In this document: piece by piece, positions 44,079 to 53,639 of the stretch
How positions within the stretch are numbered: the stretch's first letter is position 1
Layout of the letters: each line of letters begins with the position of its first letter
Source of the DNA: Agrobacterium larrymoorei
GTDB taxonomy: Bacteria; Pseudomonadota; Alphaproteobacteria; Rhizobiales; Rhizobiaceae
Reading direction: 5' to 3'
DNA length: 64,000 bases
Assembly (NCBI RefSeq): GCF_005145045.1
Contig: NZ_CP039691.1
Span: 694,001-758,000 of the forward strand
The notes under the pieces: model-generated
Databases searched by the model: none
What the model was told of the DNA's origin: nothing
Seen by the model: only the letters and a program-made list of their open reading frames with translations
Made by a program: the position numbers and the translations under genes

Positions 44079-44340
44079 AGACCGGAGGTAACGGGCCGGT
44101 CTTGGGGCCTTAGAAATCCCCTCCAACAACGGTCAGTGTCGACCGTTAATGACACCCCTCAGCCATAGGTTTGTGGCTGAGGCGGTCCATTGTGACTATA
44201 TAGCTCCTCTGCCTACTTTTATGGCTGGGGAGACCTTGACGCATGTCCAAGGCGCAAGCCTAAAGGTCAGGGTGGTCGTTTGTTGGCGGCTTTCTAACTC
44301 CCCGGCCACCAGAGGTTCGTTTCCTCCGGTGGTCATTATT
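44079..44340 (+). ncRNA. Six-hairpin structured leader or small RNA upstream of a small membrane-protein gene
   Basis: Consecutive stems: agaccgg/ccggtct (44079-44102), gggg/cccc (44104-44121), aacggtc/gaccgtt (44128-44147), cctcagcca/tggctgagg (44157-44182), gacctt/aaggtc enclosing a GGC-GCAA-GCC tetraloop hairpin (44232-44268), and ggccaccagagg/cctccggtggtc (44304-44334). Such density over 260 bp is far above the surroundings. The strand is inferred from the downstream gene at 44402. No known riboswitch class was recognised. Confidence 0.45.
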
Positions 44341-44401
44341 CCGTTTCGATAAATGATGATCGCCGCGCTGCGCCGGTGGGCATCGCCAGTGGAGAAACGA
44401 G

Positions 44402-44686
44402 ATGGACAATTACAGCTTGCTGGCTGATCTTCTGCAAACATTCCGCGTCATGTCTGACAGTGTGAAAGTGGCCCTCATCTACATGCCCGGCATTGTGGTG
44501 GCGATCCTTTACATGATCCATCTGCACCACACCCGGCACCGTAACCCAGCACCACCACCGGAAACCCAGCCCTGTACGATTTTGCCGCCGCAAAAGACAC
44601 CGAGGGAAAGGGTGACCGAAACGATGCTGGCGCTGGAAAAGGAGGTGGAGCGTGTGGAGGAGCTGAACCGGAGCAAAAGGCTATAA
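44402..44686 (+). CDS. Small membrane-anchored protein (94 aa)
   Basis: An N-terminal helix is followed by a hydrophobic segment (VALIYMPGIVVAILYMIHL, about 23-41), a His/Pro-rich loop and a charged C-terminal coiled coil (ERVTETMLALEKEVERVEEL). It is probably a single-pass inner-membrane protein with a cytoplasmic coil. GGAGAAACGAG precedes the ATG. Function unknown. Directly upstream lies the hairpin-rich leader at 44079-44340, suggesting post-transcriptional control. Confidence 0.65.
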   Translation: MDNYSLLADLLQTFRVMSDSVKVALIYMPGIVVAILYMIHLHHTRHRNPAPPPETQPCTILPPQKTPRERVTETMLALEKEVERVEELNRSKRL

Positions 44687-44886
44687 GGGCAAACGGCGTC
44701 AAGGCGCGACGTCTAAAGCAGGTGGCAGTGAATGGGATTCACCGTAACCTGCTTTAGTTTCTTATTTTTCCGCGTGTGCGTTATCGTTCATTGAGTGCGG
44801 TTAAACACGACATGTTTTAACGGGCATGGCGGGTGCTCTCGAAGGGCGTAAATGCCGTCTTTGGGGTATTGCGGTTCGCGGCCTGC

Positions 44887-45366
44887 TTAGAGCTTACGAC
44901 CGAGATAGGTTTCGACCTTCTTCTTTTCCCAATCCGCATTGAGGAAGGGCACCATGTCGAATGCGGTCAGGCCGTCCAGCACCAGCGCGACTCCCCAGCC
45001 CAACGCTGGCCAGACAGCCCAGAAATAATGGGGACTGCTGACAAGGTTGATGATGACGAGCGCAGTTATGACGATGGCATATTGCGCGATGTGGACATAA
45101 AATTTGCGGATGCGGCGAACGCGGGCGAAGGCGATTGCCTCTTCGGCTTCGGTGTGATTGAGCGGTGCGGCTGGCATGTCTTTCTCCTTTGGTTCGGTCA
45201 GTTGCGACACGTCGACCTCGAAGACGGATGCAAGCGCGCTCAATGTTTCCAGGCTTGCCGACTGGCCATGTTCAATGCGCTGGATCGTCCGCACGCTGAG
45301 ACCGCTAACGGTGGCGAGTTGCTCCTGCGACCAGCCACGTTGAAGTCTGAGTTTCTGTATCAGCAT
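44887..45366 (-). CDS. HTH-XRE regulator with C-terminal two-helix membrane domain
   Basis: 159 residues. An N-terminal XRE helix-turn-helix (LRLQRGWSQEQLATVSGLSVRTIQRIE) is followed after about 25 residues by a 2TM domain (FYVHIAQYAIVITALVII and FWAVWPALGWGVALVLDGL). This would place the DNA-binding head at the membrane. The start at 45366 has TTGGAGAAACGC upstream; an extension to 45423 is unlikely. Signal and targets are unknown. It lies downstream of fda on the same strand, but a terminator separates them. Confidence 0.85.
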   Translation of the reverse strand: MLIQKLRLQRGWSQEQLATVSGLSVRTIQRIEHGQSASLETLSALASVFEVDVSQLTEPKEKDMPAAPLNHTEAEEAIAFARVRRIRKFYVHIAQYAIVITALVIINLVSSPHYFWAVWPALGWGVALVLDGLTAFDMVPFLNADWEKKKVETYLGRKL

Positions 45367-45530
45367 TGCGTTTCTCCAAGGTTCGACGGGCCGACACTCA
45401 TCCGATCCACGCCCGGACGCCACGTCATTTCCCCGACTGTCGGGAAACTGTCAGGTTGGTGACGGCGGCATGCCGCACGCATATTGCGCCAGCGCATTTT
45501 TATTTTGAAGAGACTGGAAAGCCTCGCAAC

Positions 45531-45562
45531 GAAAAAAGCCGCCCCGGTGGGACGGCTTTTCG
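45531..45562 (-). terminator. fda terminator
   Basis: Stem aaaagccg / cggctttt with loop ccccggtggga. On the minus strand a T6 tail follows, 20 bp past the fda stop. Confidence 0.88.
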
Positions 45563-45579
45563 CCAGTGCGTATTTGGTT

Positions 45580-46605
45580 TTACGCAGCCTTTTCGAGTTC
45601 CTGTTTCCAGTTGCCCAATGCTGCGAGCGAATTCATCTCGGCGCGGTGGCGGAAGGCGCGCTGGCCTGCGGCGACATTTTCCGCCTTGCCGTTCCATGCC
45701 TTCAATGCGTTATCCTGCAGCGCGCGGCCATAGGAGAAGGTAACCGCCCATGGCAGGTCATAACCGGCATTGATGGCTGAGAGGTGTGCGGTGGCTTCCT
45801 CGGCAGACTGGCCGCCGGACAGGAAGGCGATGCCGGGGACGGCGGATGGCACGGTTGCCTTCAGCACCTTGACCGTTTTTTCGGCCACTTCCTCGACCGA
45901 GGCCTTGCGGGCATTCTTGCCATCGATGACCATGTTCGGCTTGAGGATCATGCCTTCGAGGTTGACGCGGGCATCGTAAAGATCGGTGAAGACGGTGCGC
46001 AGCACCCATTCGGTCACTTCTGCGCAGCGGTCGATATTATGGGTGCCGGGCTGGCCATCCATCAGCACTTCCGGCTCGACAATCGGCACGATACCGGCCT
46101 GCTGACACAGTGCGGCATAGCGAGCCAGCGCCTGCGCATCGGCCTTTATCGAGCCCCATGTGGGCAGGCCATCGCCGATATTGATGACGCCGCGCCACTT
46201 GGCGAAGCGGGCACCGGCCTCGTAATATGTCTTGAGGCGGTCTGCCAGACCATCGAGCCCTTCGGTCACTGTTTCGCCCGGAAAGAAAGCCTGCGGCTTT
46301 GCCCCGGTATCCACCTTGATGCCGGGAAGCGCGCCGGCGGCCTTGATGATATCCACGAATGGCGTGCCATCGGCAGCCTTCTGAAACAGCGTCTCTTCGT
46401 AAAGAATGACACCGGAAATGCACTTCGTCATGGCATCTTCGGTGCGAAACAGCATCTCACGATAATCGCGTCTGGTCGTTTCAGTGGATTCCAGGCCAAT
46501 GCTGTCGAACCGCTTCTTGATAGTGCCCGTGGACTCATCCGCAGCCAGCAGCCCCTTGCCATCGGTCATCATCTTCAATGCAATATCTTCAAGACGTTCA
46601 GTCAT
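45580..46605 (-). CDS. fda: Fructose-bisphosphate aldolase, class I
   Basis: 341-residue Schiff-base aldolase cleaving fructose 1,6-bisphosphate to the two triose phosphates. The motif GMILKPNMV carries the Schiff-base lysine (about residue 220), and LLAADESTGTIKKRF is the N-terminal family block. It is class I, not the metal-dependent FbaA. GGGAGAATGAA precedes the ATG. A perfect 11-bp inverted repeat lies about 75 bp upstream (46681-46707). Monocistronic, with its own terminator. Confidence 0.96.
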   Translation of the reverse strand: MTERLEDIALKMMTDGKGLLAADESTGTIKKRFDSIGLESTETTRRDYREMLFRTEDAMTKCISGVILYEETLFQKAADGTPFVDIIKAAGALPGIKVDTGAKPQAFFPGETVTEGLDGLADRLKTYYEAGARFAKWRGVINIGDGLPTWGSIKADAQALARYAALCQQAGIVPIVEPEVLMDGQPGTHNIDRCAEVTEWVLRTVFTDLYDARVNLEGMILKPNMVIDGKNARKASVEEVAEKTVKVLKATVPSAVPGIAFLSGGQSAEEATAHLSAINAGYDLPWAVTFSYGRALQDNALKAWNGKAENVAAGQRAFRHRAEMNSLAALGNWKQELEKAA

Positions 46606-46854
46606 TTCATTCTCCCAAGACTTTGGAATTTCGAATAACAGGCGCTAAAAAGGGTAGGAAAATGGCAGGCTAACTTGTTGAAACGATTGAAGAGCGTTCA
46701 ATCGTTTGAAAGTTTTGAGTGATTTTAAAGCATTTAAATTGCTGAGAGGGAAGACGTTGCGGAAAAGGAAAGGTTCCCGCAACGCGGCAATTTCTTATCA
46801 GCGTTATCCCTGACCTGAGACGCTGGTGTCCGGGGGGCAGATGAGTATCGCAAA
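46606..46854. promoter_or_regulatory. fda upstream region with perfect 11-bp inverted repeat
   Basis: aaacgattgaa-gagcg-ttcaatcgttt occupies 46681-46707, a two-fold symmetric site of the size expected for a LacI/GntR-type dimer. A second hairpin gttgcgg/ccgcaac lies at about 46756-46783. No gene is supported. Confidence 0.5.
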
Positions 46855-47290
46855 ACCTACCTCCGTCATCCCGGACTTGATCCGGGATCCAGCCAGACCA
46901 AGTCTTTGGTCTGAAAGACTCTTTCGACGCGCAGACGCGCGTCTGCTGGACCCCGCATCAAGTGCGTGGTGACGGGCGGGGGAACTGTACCGACCTCAAA
47001 CCACCCACTCAGTTTAAACCGGATAGTAGTAGGCTTGACCCGAGGATTTGGAACCGATTGATTTTGTTGACGTTGGTAGATCCTCGGCACAAGGCCGAGG
47101 ATGACGGTCGAGAGTGGATTGCCGTTTCTCCTCAGGTCTCCGGCTTTGCATGAAGGGCTCAAAAATCTAAACCGGACAGCCGTGATCCTGAGCCGGAATC
47201 CAGCGGCTTTGCGTCTGCAAGGCTTGAGGCACTCTTTCAGCCCAAGGACTTGGGCTGACTGGACCCCGGATCAAGTCCGGGGTGACGGAG
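46855..47290. repeat. Composite mosaic repeat block between pgk and fda
   Basis: Order of modules: cgtcatcccggacttgatcc hairpin, ccagaccaagtctttggtct, cagacgcgcgtctg, ccccgcatcaagtgcg, cagtttaaaccggata, cttgacccgaggattt, tcctcggcacaaggccgagg, and a final ggaccccggatcaagtccgg hairpin. It repeats the composite at 43478 with some modules exchanged. Confidence 0.85.
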
Positions 47291-47338
47291 GAGAGCAACG
47301 CATGCAGTTGCCTCTCCCATCGCAATTCTGTTCCCTGT

Positions 47339-48541
47339 TTACTTCTGCTCGTTGAGGATCGCCACGCCCGGCAGGACCTTGCCTTCCATCCATTCCAGGA
47401 ATGCACCGCCAGCGGTGGAGATGTAGGTGAAGTCTTCGGCGACGCCTGCGTGGTTGAGGGCGGCGACCGTGTCTCCGCCGCCAGCCACGGAAACGAGTTT
47501 GCCGGACTTCGTGCACTCGGCGGCATGCTGGGCGGCAGCGACGGTGGCCTTGTCGAAGGGTTCGATTTCGAAGGCGCCGAGCGGGCCGTTCCAGACCAGC
47601 GTTTCAGCGCGGGAAATCCAGCCCTTGATGGCTTCGACCGATTTCGGGCCGACATCCAGCACCATGGCGTCTTCGGGGATGGCGTTGATATCGACGACTT
47701 CGTTTTCGGCATTGGCCTTGAATTCGCGCGCGACGACGCCGTCTTCCGGCAGAACGATGGCGCAGCCAGCGGTGGCGGCTTCGATCATGATCTGCTTTGC
47801 GGTTTCGGCAAGATCATGCTCGCAGAGCGACTTGCCGACATTGGTGCCGCGCGCGGCGAGGAAGGTGTTGGCCATGCCGCCGCCGATGACGAGCGCATCG
47901 ACCTTCTTGACGAGGTTCATCAGCAGGTCGATCTTGGAGGAAACCTTCGCGCCGCCGACGATGGCAACGACCGGGCGGGCGGGTGCGCCGAGACCCTTTT
48001 CCAGCGCTTCCAGTTCCGCCTGCATGGTGCGACCGGCATAAGCGGGCAGGTGGCGGGCGAGACCTTCGGTGGATGCATGCGCGCGGTGCGCGGCGGAGAA
48101 GGCATCGTTGACGTAGATATCGCCATTCTTTGCCAGTTCGGCGACGAAATCGGCGTCGTTCTTTTCCTCACCCTTATGGAAGCGGGTGTTTTCCAGAAGC
48201 AGGATGTCGCCATTGTTCAATTTCGCAACGGCCTCTGCGGCTGCTTCGCCAACGGCGTTCGAGGAGAAATGAACGGTGTTGCCCAGAACCTCTGCCACGG
48301 CGGAATTGATGAGGGACAGGGACATGTCGGCAACCGGCTCACCCTTCGGGCGACCGAAATGGGCGAGCAGAATGACCTTTGCGCCCTTCTGCGAAAGCTC
48401 GAGGATCGTCGGCGCAACGCGCTCGATGCGGGTCTTGTCCGTGACCTTGCCGTCAGCAACCGGCACATTGAGATCCACGCGCACCAGAACGCGTTTTCCG
48501 GAAATGTCGGTGAGGTGATCAAGGGTCTTGAAGGCGGGCAT
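47339..48541 (-). CDS. pgk: Phosphoglycerate kinase
   Basis: 400-residue enzyme forming ATP and 3-phosphoglycerate from 1,3-bisphosphoglycerate. [16 protein letters not shown] (substrate arginine), [10 protein letters not shown], the mid-domain [18 protein letters not shown] and the C-terminal nucleotide loop [12 protein letters not shown] are intact. AGGATCGAC precedes the ATG. In many alphaproteobacteria it directly follows gap; here an antiporter, a toxin-antitoxin pair and an MBL gene lie between them. Confidence 0.97.
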   Translation of the reverse strand: MPAFKTLDHLTDISGKRVLVRVDLNVPVADGKVTDKTRIERVAPTILELSQKGAKVILLAHFGRPKGEPVADMSLSLINSAVAEVLGNTVHFSSNAVGEAAAEAVAKLNNGDILLLENTRFHKGEEKNDADFVAELAKNGDIYVNDAFSAAHRAHASTEGLARHLPAYAGRTMQAELEALEKGLGAPARPVVAIVGGAKVSSKIDLLMNLVKKVDALVIGGGMANTFLAARGTNVGKSLCEHDLAETAKQIMIEAATAGCAIVLPEDGVVAREFKANAENEVVDINAIPEDAMVLDVGPKSVEAIKGWISRAETLVWNGPLGAFEIEPFDKATVAAAQHAAECTKSGKLVSVAGGGDTVAALNHAGVAEDFTYISTAGGAFLEWMEGKVLPGVAILNEQK

Positions 48542-48615
48542 ATGTCGATCCTGAATTTGTTAAGACAATATCTTCGCGCGCGACCATACTATGCCTGAAA
48601 GACGGTGCAAGCCGA

Positions 48616-50490
48616 TTAGGAGTGATTTTCCCTGACGTTTTCGTCTTTTGGCTCGACAGGTATCGCGCTACCGGATGAAGCTTGACGACGAATGCGGCGC
48701 TTTTCTGAAAAATGCTGGCGCGTGCGCTGGATGATTTCCTTCAGGCTGATGAAGATCGGCAGGCTGGTGGCGGGCTCGACCGGCTCCAGCGAAATGCCGA
48801 CGCTGGCAATGGCATGGTTCTCATCCAGATCGCGCACGATGAGGATGAGCGAGCCGAGGCGCACGCGATCCGCATATTCCGGCTTGCCGCCGAGGCGGGC
48901 CTCGATCAGTTCGGCAACCGTCAGGCTCTGCTCCTGCGGGGTGAGAAGGCCGGGGCCGTAGGACAGATCGAGTTCCCTGGCCGGGCGTTGGGGCGCGATG
49001 GCAAAGGTGCCGAAAATATCCTCATCATCCGTCGTGACCGGTTTTGCACTGGCAAACAGCCGATCCAGTAGCCTTGAATTGCTGGGAATGACGAAGAGAT
49101 AGACGAGATCGTTTTCCCGCAGCCTGCCTGCATATTGATAACGGATGGACTTGCCATCCCGCACGACCAGCGACGGCATGGCCCAGCGCGGGATACGCTC
49201 GCCCTGCAAAATGGCGCTGCCCTTCGCCACGCGGTAGGAGATCAGTTCGTGATTGGCGGTGCCGGGCAGATCGACCTCCAGCTTATCCACCTCGCCCATG
49301 CGCGGCGGCACGATGAGGCCGAGGCGCGTGGCGACGGGCTTGATCGTCCAGCCCTGCAGGAGAAGCGAGACCAGCACGATGATGAAGGCGGCGTTGAAGT
49401 AGATTTCTGCATTATTCAGCCCGCCAAGCGCTGGCAGAATGGCAAGAAGAATGGAAACCGCGCCGCGAAGGCCCACCCAGGCGACGAAGCTGGTTTCCTG
49501 CTGGGTATAGTTGAACGGCATGAGGCTGAGCCAGACCGCAAGCGGACGGGCAATGAAGATGAGGAACAGCGCCAGGAGGATGGCAGGCACGATGATGGCC
49601 GGAAATTGCGAGGGCGTGGCAAGCAGGCCGAGCATGAGGAACATGATGATCTGCGCCAGCCAAGTCATGCCTTCATGAAAGCGGCGGATGGCACCCTTGG
49701 CGAAAATCTTGCGATTGCCCGCGACGATGCCCGCGACATAGACCGCCAGAAAGCCGCTGCCATGCAGCGCGCCGGTGAAGGAAAAGACCAGCATCGCCAG
49801 TGCCAGCACGAGGATGGGTGCGAGCCCGCGATCCAGCGTGAAGCGGTTGACGATGTTGACGATCATCAACCCGCCCAGCACGCCGAAGATCAGGCCAAGG
49901 CCCAGCTCTTCGAGAAACATGAGGATGAAGCTGCTGTCGAAACCGGCCAGTCCTCTGCCTTTGGCGACAACTTCCACCAGCGCGATGGTGAGGAAGATCG
50001 CCATCGGATCATTGGTGCCGGATTCGACTTCCAGTGTGGAGCGCACCTGATCACGGATATGAATGCCGCCGATGCGCAGCAGGAAGAAGACGGCGGCAGC
50101 ATCGGTGGAGGCAACGATGGAGCCGAGCAGCAGGCCTTCCAGCCATGAGAGCCCGAGAAGCAGCGCCGCCGCACCGGCGAAAAACACCGCCGTCAGGATG
50201 ACGCCGACGGTGGCAAGCGTAATCGCTGGCTTGGCCGACAACCGAAACGTCTGCAACGGCGTGCTGAAGCCGGAATCGAAGAGGATGACGGCCAGCACCA
50301 GCGACCCCAGCATATAGGCCAGCGGATTGTTGGTGAACTGAATACCCAGCCCATCCGTGCCCGCCGCAAGGCCAATCATGAGAAACAGCAGCAGAAGAGG
50401 CGCGCCGAAGCGATAGGCAATCAGGCTGGAAAAGGCCGCGACGAGAACGAGGACGGTTGCGACCAGCAGTAACAGGTAAAACGATTCCAA
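48616..50490 (-). CDS. Potassium/proton antiporter (CvrA/NhaP2 type)
   Basis: 624 residues. A CPA1-type membrane domain with about twelve helices (STDAAAVFFLLR and ESGTNDPMAIFLTIAL contain the ion-binding Asp residues) is followed by a TrkA_C domain (about 410-480) and a CorC_HlyC transporter-associated domain (about 520-590). This matches the K+/H+ antiporters that regulate cell K+ and volume. The start is TTG at 50490, preceded by AAAGGA; the longer frame to 50580 lacks a site. It is co-directional with pgk, 74 bp upstream. Confidence 0.88.
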   Translation of the reverse strand: MESFYLLLLVATVLVLVAAFSSLIAYRFGAPLLLLFLMIGLAAGTDGLGIQFTNNPLAYMLGSLVLAVILFDSGFSTPLQTFRLSAKPAITLATVGVILTAVFFAGAAALLLGLSWLEGLLLGSIVASTDAAAVFFLLRIGGIHIRDQVRSTLEVESGTNDPMAIFLTIALVEVVAKGRGLAGFDSSFILMFLEELGLGLIFGVLGGLMIVNIVNRFTLDRGLAPILVLALAMLVFSFTGALHGSGFLAVYVAGIVAGNRKIFAKGAIRRFHEGMTWLAQIIMFLMLGLLATPSQFPAIIVPAILLALFLIFIARPLAVWLSLMPFNYTQQETSFVAWVGLRGAVSILLAILPALGGLNNAEIYFNAAFIIVLVSLLLQGWTIKPVATRLGLIVPPRMGEVDKLEVDLPGTANHELISYRVAKGSAILQGERIPRWAMPSLVVRDGKSIRYQYAGRLRENDLVYLFVIPSNSRLLDRLFASAKPVTTDDEDIFGTFAIAPQRPARELDLSYGPGLLTPQEQSLTVAELIEARLGGKPEYADRVRLGSLILIVRDLDENHAIASVGISLEPVEPATSLPIFISLKEIIQRTRQHFSEKRRIRRQASSGSAIPVEPKDENVRENHS

Positions 50491-50798
50491 GCGCACGTCC
50501 TTTATGAAGGTCGCTTGCTCGGCATACTCTGCACGTCGCGAGTCAATGAGCCACGTTTGGACGGCCAAGGCGAGCAACATTTGCGCGCAGGGCAGGCAGG
50601 CGAGGTGTATCGAACGGGACGGCAGGGCACGATGTACTGCGTATACGACCGAATCCCTCCGACCGTTTTCCCGGCCAAAAAGGACCAGAGCAAGGTGGGA
50701 TAAAGGAAAAGTGATGAGCAGGATTAAGGAGCGACAGGAGGCTTAAGGAGGTGTATAGTGTAGCTTGACGCTTTTCGGATGGTTTGATACCGTAGCTC
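50491..50798. promoter_or_regulatory. Divergent region antiporter / higBA-1
   Basis: 308 bp. Near its end, TTGACG (50765-50770) with a TACCGT-like -10 about 17 bases later suggests the higB promoter. AAGGAGG-like sequence at 50745 could serve a 10-codon frame (50714-50746), which I do not call. No repeat or terminator was seen. Confidence 0.4.
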
Positions 50799-51089
50799 AT
50801 GAGAATTCGAAATGTGATCCATAAAGGCCTGCGTCGGTTAATCGAACACGATGATGCGAGTGGCCTTCAGGCGACGGTGGTGCCGAAACTCATCCGTATC
50901 GTTTCTTTTCTTCAGGATATGGAACGGGAAGACGAATTGCGCACCGTTCCAAGCTGGAAGGCTCATCAGTTGACTGGAGATCGCAAAGGTACCTGGAGCC
51001 TGTCCGTAACAAAAAACTGGCGCATGACATTTCGGATCGATCAAACCGAAATCGAAATCATCGACCTGGACTACGAAGATTACCATTAG
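50799..51089 (+). CDS. higB: HigB-type toxin (RelE superfamily), module 1
   Basis: 96 residues. The RelE/HigB fold is seen in HQLTGDRKGTWSLSVTKNWRMTFRI, with conserved basic residues (Lys, Arg) expected to cut ribosome-bound mRNA, ending IIDLDYEDYH as typical HigB does. It precedes its antitoxin by 9 bp: the toxin-first order is characteristic of higBA. The N-terminus is about 15 residues longer than in the second HigB here. Intact and presumably active; not tested. Confidence 0.9.
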   Translation: MRIRNVIHKGLRRLIEHDDASGLQATVVPKLIRIVSFLQDMEREDELRTVPSWKAHQLTGDRKGTWSLSVTKNWRMTFRIDQTEIEIIDLDYEDYH

Positions 51090-51098
51090 GAGTTTGCT

Positions 51099-51434
51099 AT
51101 GAGTACGGTGCAGGGCATCCGCTTAAAAAATCCCGCTCATCCCGGCGGCTTCATCAAGTCCGAGATCATCGAAGCGCTCGGATTGTCTGTCACCCGCGCA
51201 GCGCAGCTTCTTGGTGTCACGCGGGCAGCATTGTCCGCGCTCCTGAACGAACGTTCGCATCTCTCACCCGAGATGGCATTGCGTATCGAAAAAGCGTTCG
51301 GCGTATCGATGGATACACTTATGAGAATGCAGAACAGCTTCGATATCGCACAAGCACGGAAGCGGGAAGGCGACATTCATGTTGCACGATTTGATGGCAA
51401 GCCGTTCGATCAGGAGGCGGTGCCTGCCTCATAA
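51099..51434 (+). CDS. higA: HigA-type antitoxin, module 1
   Basis: 111-residue antitoxin with the XRE helix-turn-helix VTRAAQLLGVTRAALSALLNERSHLSPEMALRIEKAFG, preceded by NPAHPGGFIKSEI, the HigA hallmark. It neutralises HigB and represses the operon through its DNA-binding domain. GGAGTTTGCT precedes the ATG. The module interrupts the gap-pgk part of the glycolytic cluster, consistent with acquisition. Confidence 0.92.
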   Translation: MSTVQGIRLKNPAHPGGFIKSEIIEALGLSVTRAAQLLGVTRAALSALLNERSHLSPEMALRIEKAFGVSMDTLMRMQNSFDIAQARKREGDIHVARFDGKPFDQEAVPAS

Positions 51435-51559
51435 TATTCTGTCTTGTTACGGTAACCGCTAACAGGCCGACGTCGCAGCCATCTTTCGTATATTCGCAAG
51501 CGGCGATTGCTTTGACGCGCGGCTTATCTGACGCGCGCTTGCCTGATCCGGGCTACCAA

Positions 51560-52366
51560 TTAGAGAACGAGACGTTCGACATATTGCTTAGCTGAAGAAA
51601 GCACGACAGACTTCGCGTTCTTTGAGATAACTCTCTCGTGCCAGCCTGCGTAGAGGCGGTCGAAGGTGAGGTGTTCGATGCGGTTTGCTATGCGTTCCAC
51701 TTCGCGCGCGGGGAGGGGCAGGAGGTTGGGGAAGGAGTACATGAAGGAGGCGTGGACGTTGCCTGCGGTGGCCTGAATCGTGTCGCCGGTCAAAAGCGCG
51801 CCGCGGCCTTCAGCGCCTGCCTTCCATTCCAGAACGCTGCTGCCGGGGAAGTGACCGCCGAGGCGGTGGAGGTTGAGGCCGGGGAGGAGTTCCACCACGT
51901 CCTCCTCGACGTAACGGATATTCGGGCTTTGCCTCGTGACGAAATCCCTGTCCAGCGCTGAGATGTATATTGGGGCGTTGCCGAAAGCTTCGCTCCAATC
52001 TGCCATGCCGGTGTAGAAGTGCGGGTGGGAGATTGCGATTGCGGTCAGACCGCCGAGCGACTGAATGCGATCTTTCGTTTGCCGGTCCAATAAAGGCACG
52101 CAATCCCACAGGACATTGCCCTGCGGCGTGCGGACAAGAAGTGCGCGCTGGCCTATGGCAAAGCCGGGCGTGATGCCGATGCCGACGAGGTCCGGCTCCA
52201 TCTCGCGCCAGTCATTGGCGTGGTTCGACAGATCATCTTGCCTCAGCCATTTCTGGCCGCTGAGCGGCACGAACTGACGATCATCCTCGCAGATCAGACA
52301 GGACGAGGGTGACGCGCCGGGCGTTTCATAATGAGCGCCACATTCATTGCAAATCCAGATCGTCAT
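51560..52366 (-). CDS. Rubredoxin-like zinc ribbon plus metallo-beta-lactamase fold protein
   Basis: 268 residues from ATG 52366; a frame to 52537 adds 57 implausible residues. The N-terminus has two Cys pairs (ICNECGAHYETP... and SCLICED) resembling a rubredoxin or zinc ribbon. The MBL domain follows, but the metal motif reads SHPHFYTG instead of HxHxDH, so the second metal site is altered. Later HFPGSSVLEW and LLTGDTIQ are intact. Such proteins are usually hydrolases or redox-linked; no substrate is known. It lies downstream of gap on the same strand but beyond its terminator. Confidence 0.78.
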   Translation of the reverse strand: MTIWICNECGAHYETPGASPSSCLICEDDRQFVPLSGQKWLRQDDLSNHANDWREMEPDLVGIGITPGFAIGQRALLVRTPQGNVLWDCVPLLDRQTKDRIQSLGGLTAIAISHPHFYTGMADWSEAFGNAPIYISALDRDFVTRQSPNIRYVEEDVVELLPGLNLHRLGGHFPGSSVLEWKAGAEGRGALLTGDTIQATAGNVHASFMYSFPNLLPLPAREVERIANRIEHLTFDRLYAGWHERVISKNAKSVVLSSAKQYVERLVL

Positions 52367-52423
52367 CGCACTGTCCAATTCATTTTTTGAAGAGGCTATT
52401 GGGTGGCGCGCTGGCATGCAAAC

Positions 52424-52456
52424 GAAAACCGGCGGGATCGCTCCCGCCGGTTTTGA
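52424..52456 (-). terminator. gap terminator
   Basis: Stem aaaaccggcggga / tcccgccggtttt; strong on the minus strand (TTTTCGTTTG) and usable on the plus strand too. Confidence 0.88.
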
Positions 52457-52479
52457 TTTTGTTCTGCTTAAATAGCGCC

Positions 52480-53490
52480 TTAGATGGTCTTTGCGAAAGC
52501 CACTGCCGTATCCGACATGCGGTTGGAGAAGCCCCATTCGTTGTCGTACCAGGACAGTACGCGAACGAAGTTGCCTTCCATGACCTTGGTCTGGTCGGTC
52601 GCGAAGATCGAGGAGTGGCTGTCGTGGTTGAAGTCACGGCTGACCAGCGGCTCGTCGGTGTAGCCGAGGACGCCCTTCAGTGCGCCGTTGGATGCGGCCT
52701 TGATGGCTTCGTTGATTTCGGCAACCGAAGTGGCCTTCTTGGCAACGAACTTGAAGTCGACGACGGAGACGTTCGGGGTCGGAACGCGGATGGACGTGCC
52801 GTCCAGCTTGCCCTTGAGGTGCGGCAGAACGAGGCCGACGGCCTTTGCGGCGCCGGTCGAGGTCGGGATCATGGACAGGGCTGCGGCGCGGGCGCGGTAC
52901 AGGTCCTTGTGCATGGTGTCCAGCGTCGGCTGGTCGCCAGTATAGGAGTGGATCGTGGTCATGAAGCCGTGGTCGATGCCGACGAGATCATCCAGAACCT
53001 TGACGACCGGCACCAGGCAGTTGGTGGTGCAGGAGGCGTTGGAGATGACGAGGTGATCCTTCGTCAGCTGGTCGTGGTTGACGCCGAAAACGACCGTCAG
53101 GTCAGCGCCATCGGCAGGAGCCGAAACGATGACGCGCTTTGCGCCAGCTTCGAGGTGAGCGGCAGCCTTGTCACGGGCCACGAAAATGCCGGTGCACTCG
53201 AGAGCGATATCGACGCCGAGTTCCTTGTGCGGCAGCTGTGCCGGGTCGCGAACAGCGGTTACCTTGATCGGCTTGCCGCCAGAAATGGTGATGGTGTCGC
53301 CTTCGACCTTCACGTCTGCCGGAAACTTGCCATGGATCGAGTCGTAACGCAGCAGATGCGCGTTGGTCTCGACCGGGCCCAGATCGTTGATGGCAACGAC
53401 TTCGATGTCGGTGCGGCCGGATTCCACGATGGCGCGAAGGACGTTACGGCCGATGCGGCCAAAGCCGTTGATGGCAACTTTTACAGTCAT
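52480..53490 (-). CDS. gap: Glyceraldehyde-3-phosphate dehydrogenase
   Basis: 336-residue NAD-dependent GAPDH. The N-terminal [15 protein letters not shown] binds [16 protein letters not shown] (near residue 155) holds the catalytic Cys; and [12 protein letters not shown] is the C-terminal block. GGGAGACTGTAA precedes the ATG. It follows tkt on the same strand with 149 bp between them. Together they serve the lower glycolytic and pentose phosphate routes. Confidence 0.97.
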   Translation of the reverse strand: MTVKVAINGFGRIGRNVLRAIVESGRTDIEVVAINDLGPVETNAHLLRYDSIHGKFPADVKVEGDTITISGGKPIKVTAVRDPAQLPHKELGVDIALECTGIFVARDKAAAHLEAGAKRVIVSAPADGADLTVVFGVNHDQLTKDHLVISNASCTTNCLVPVVKVLDDLVGIDHGFMTTIHSYTGDQPTLDTMHKDLYRARAAALSMIPTSTGAAKAVGLVLPHLKGKLDGTSIRVPTPNVSVVDFKFVAKKATSVAEINEAIKAASNGALKGVLGYTDEPLVSRDFNHDSHSSIFATDQTKVMEGNFVRVLSWYDNEWGFSNRMSDTAVAFAKTI

Positions 53491-53639
53491 TTACAGTCTC
53501 CCGATCAATAATTTGATTTTTTTGCGGAATGGTGAGTGCATCTGGTTGGCGGGAGATCGTGACGACCGGTCCCGCCTTTCCAATTTCAGTCAGGCACGGG
53601 TTGCGGAAGCAGGGCGCTTCCGCCGACCCAGGCATGCCA

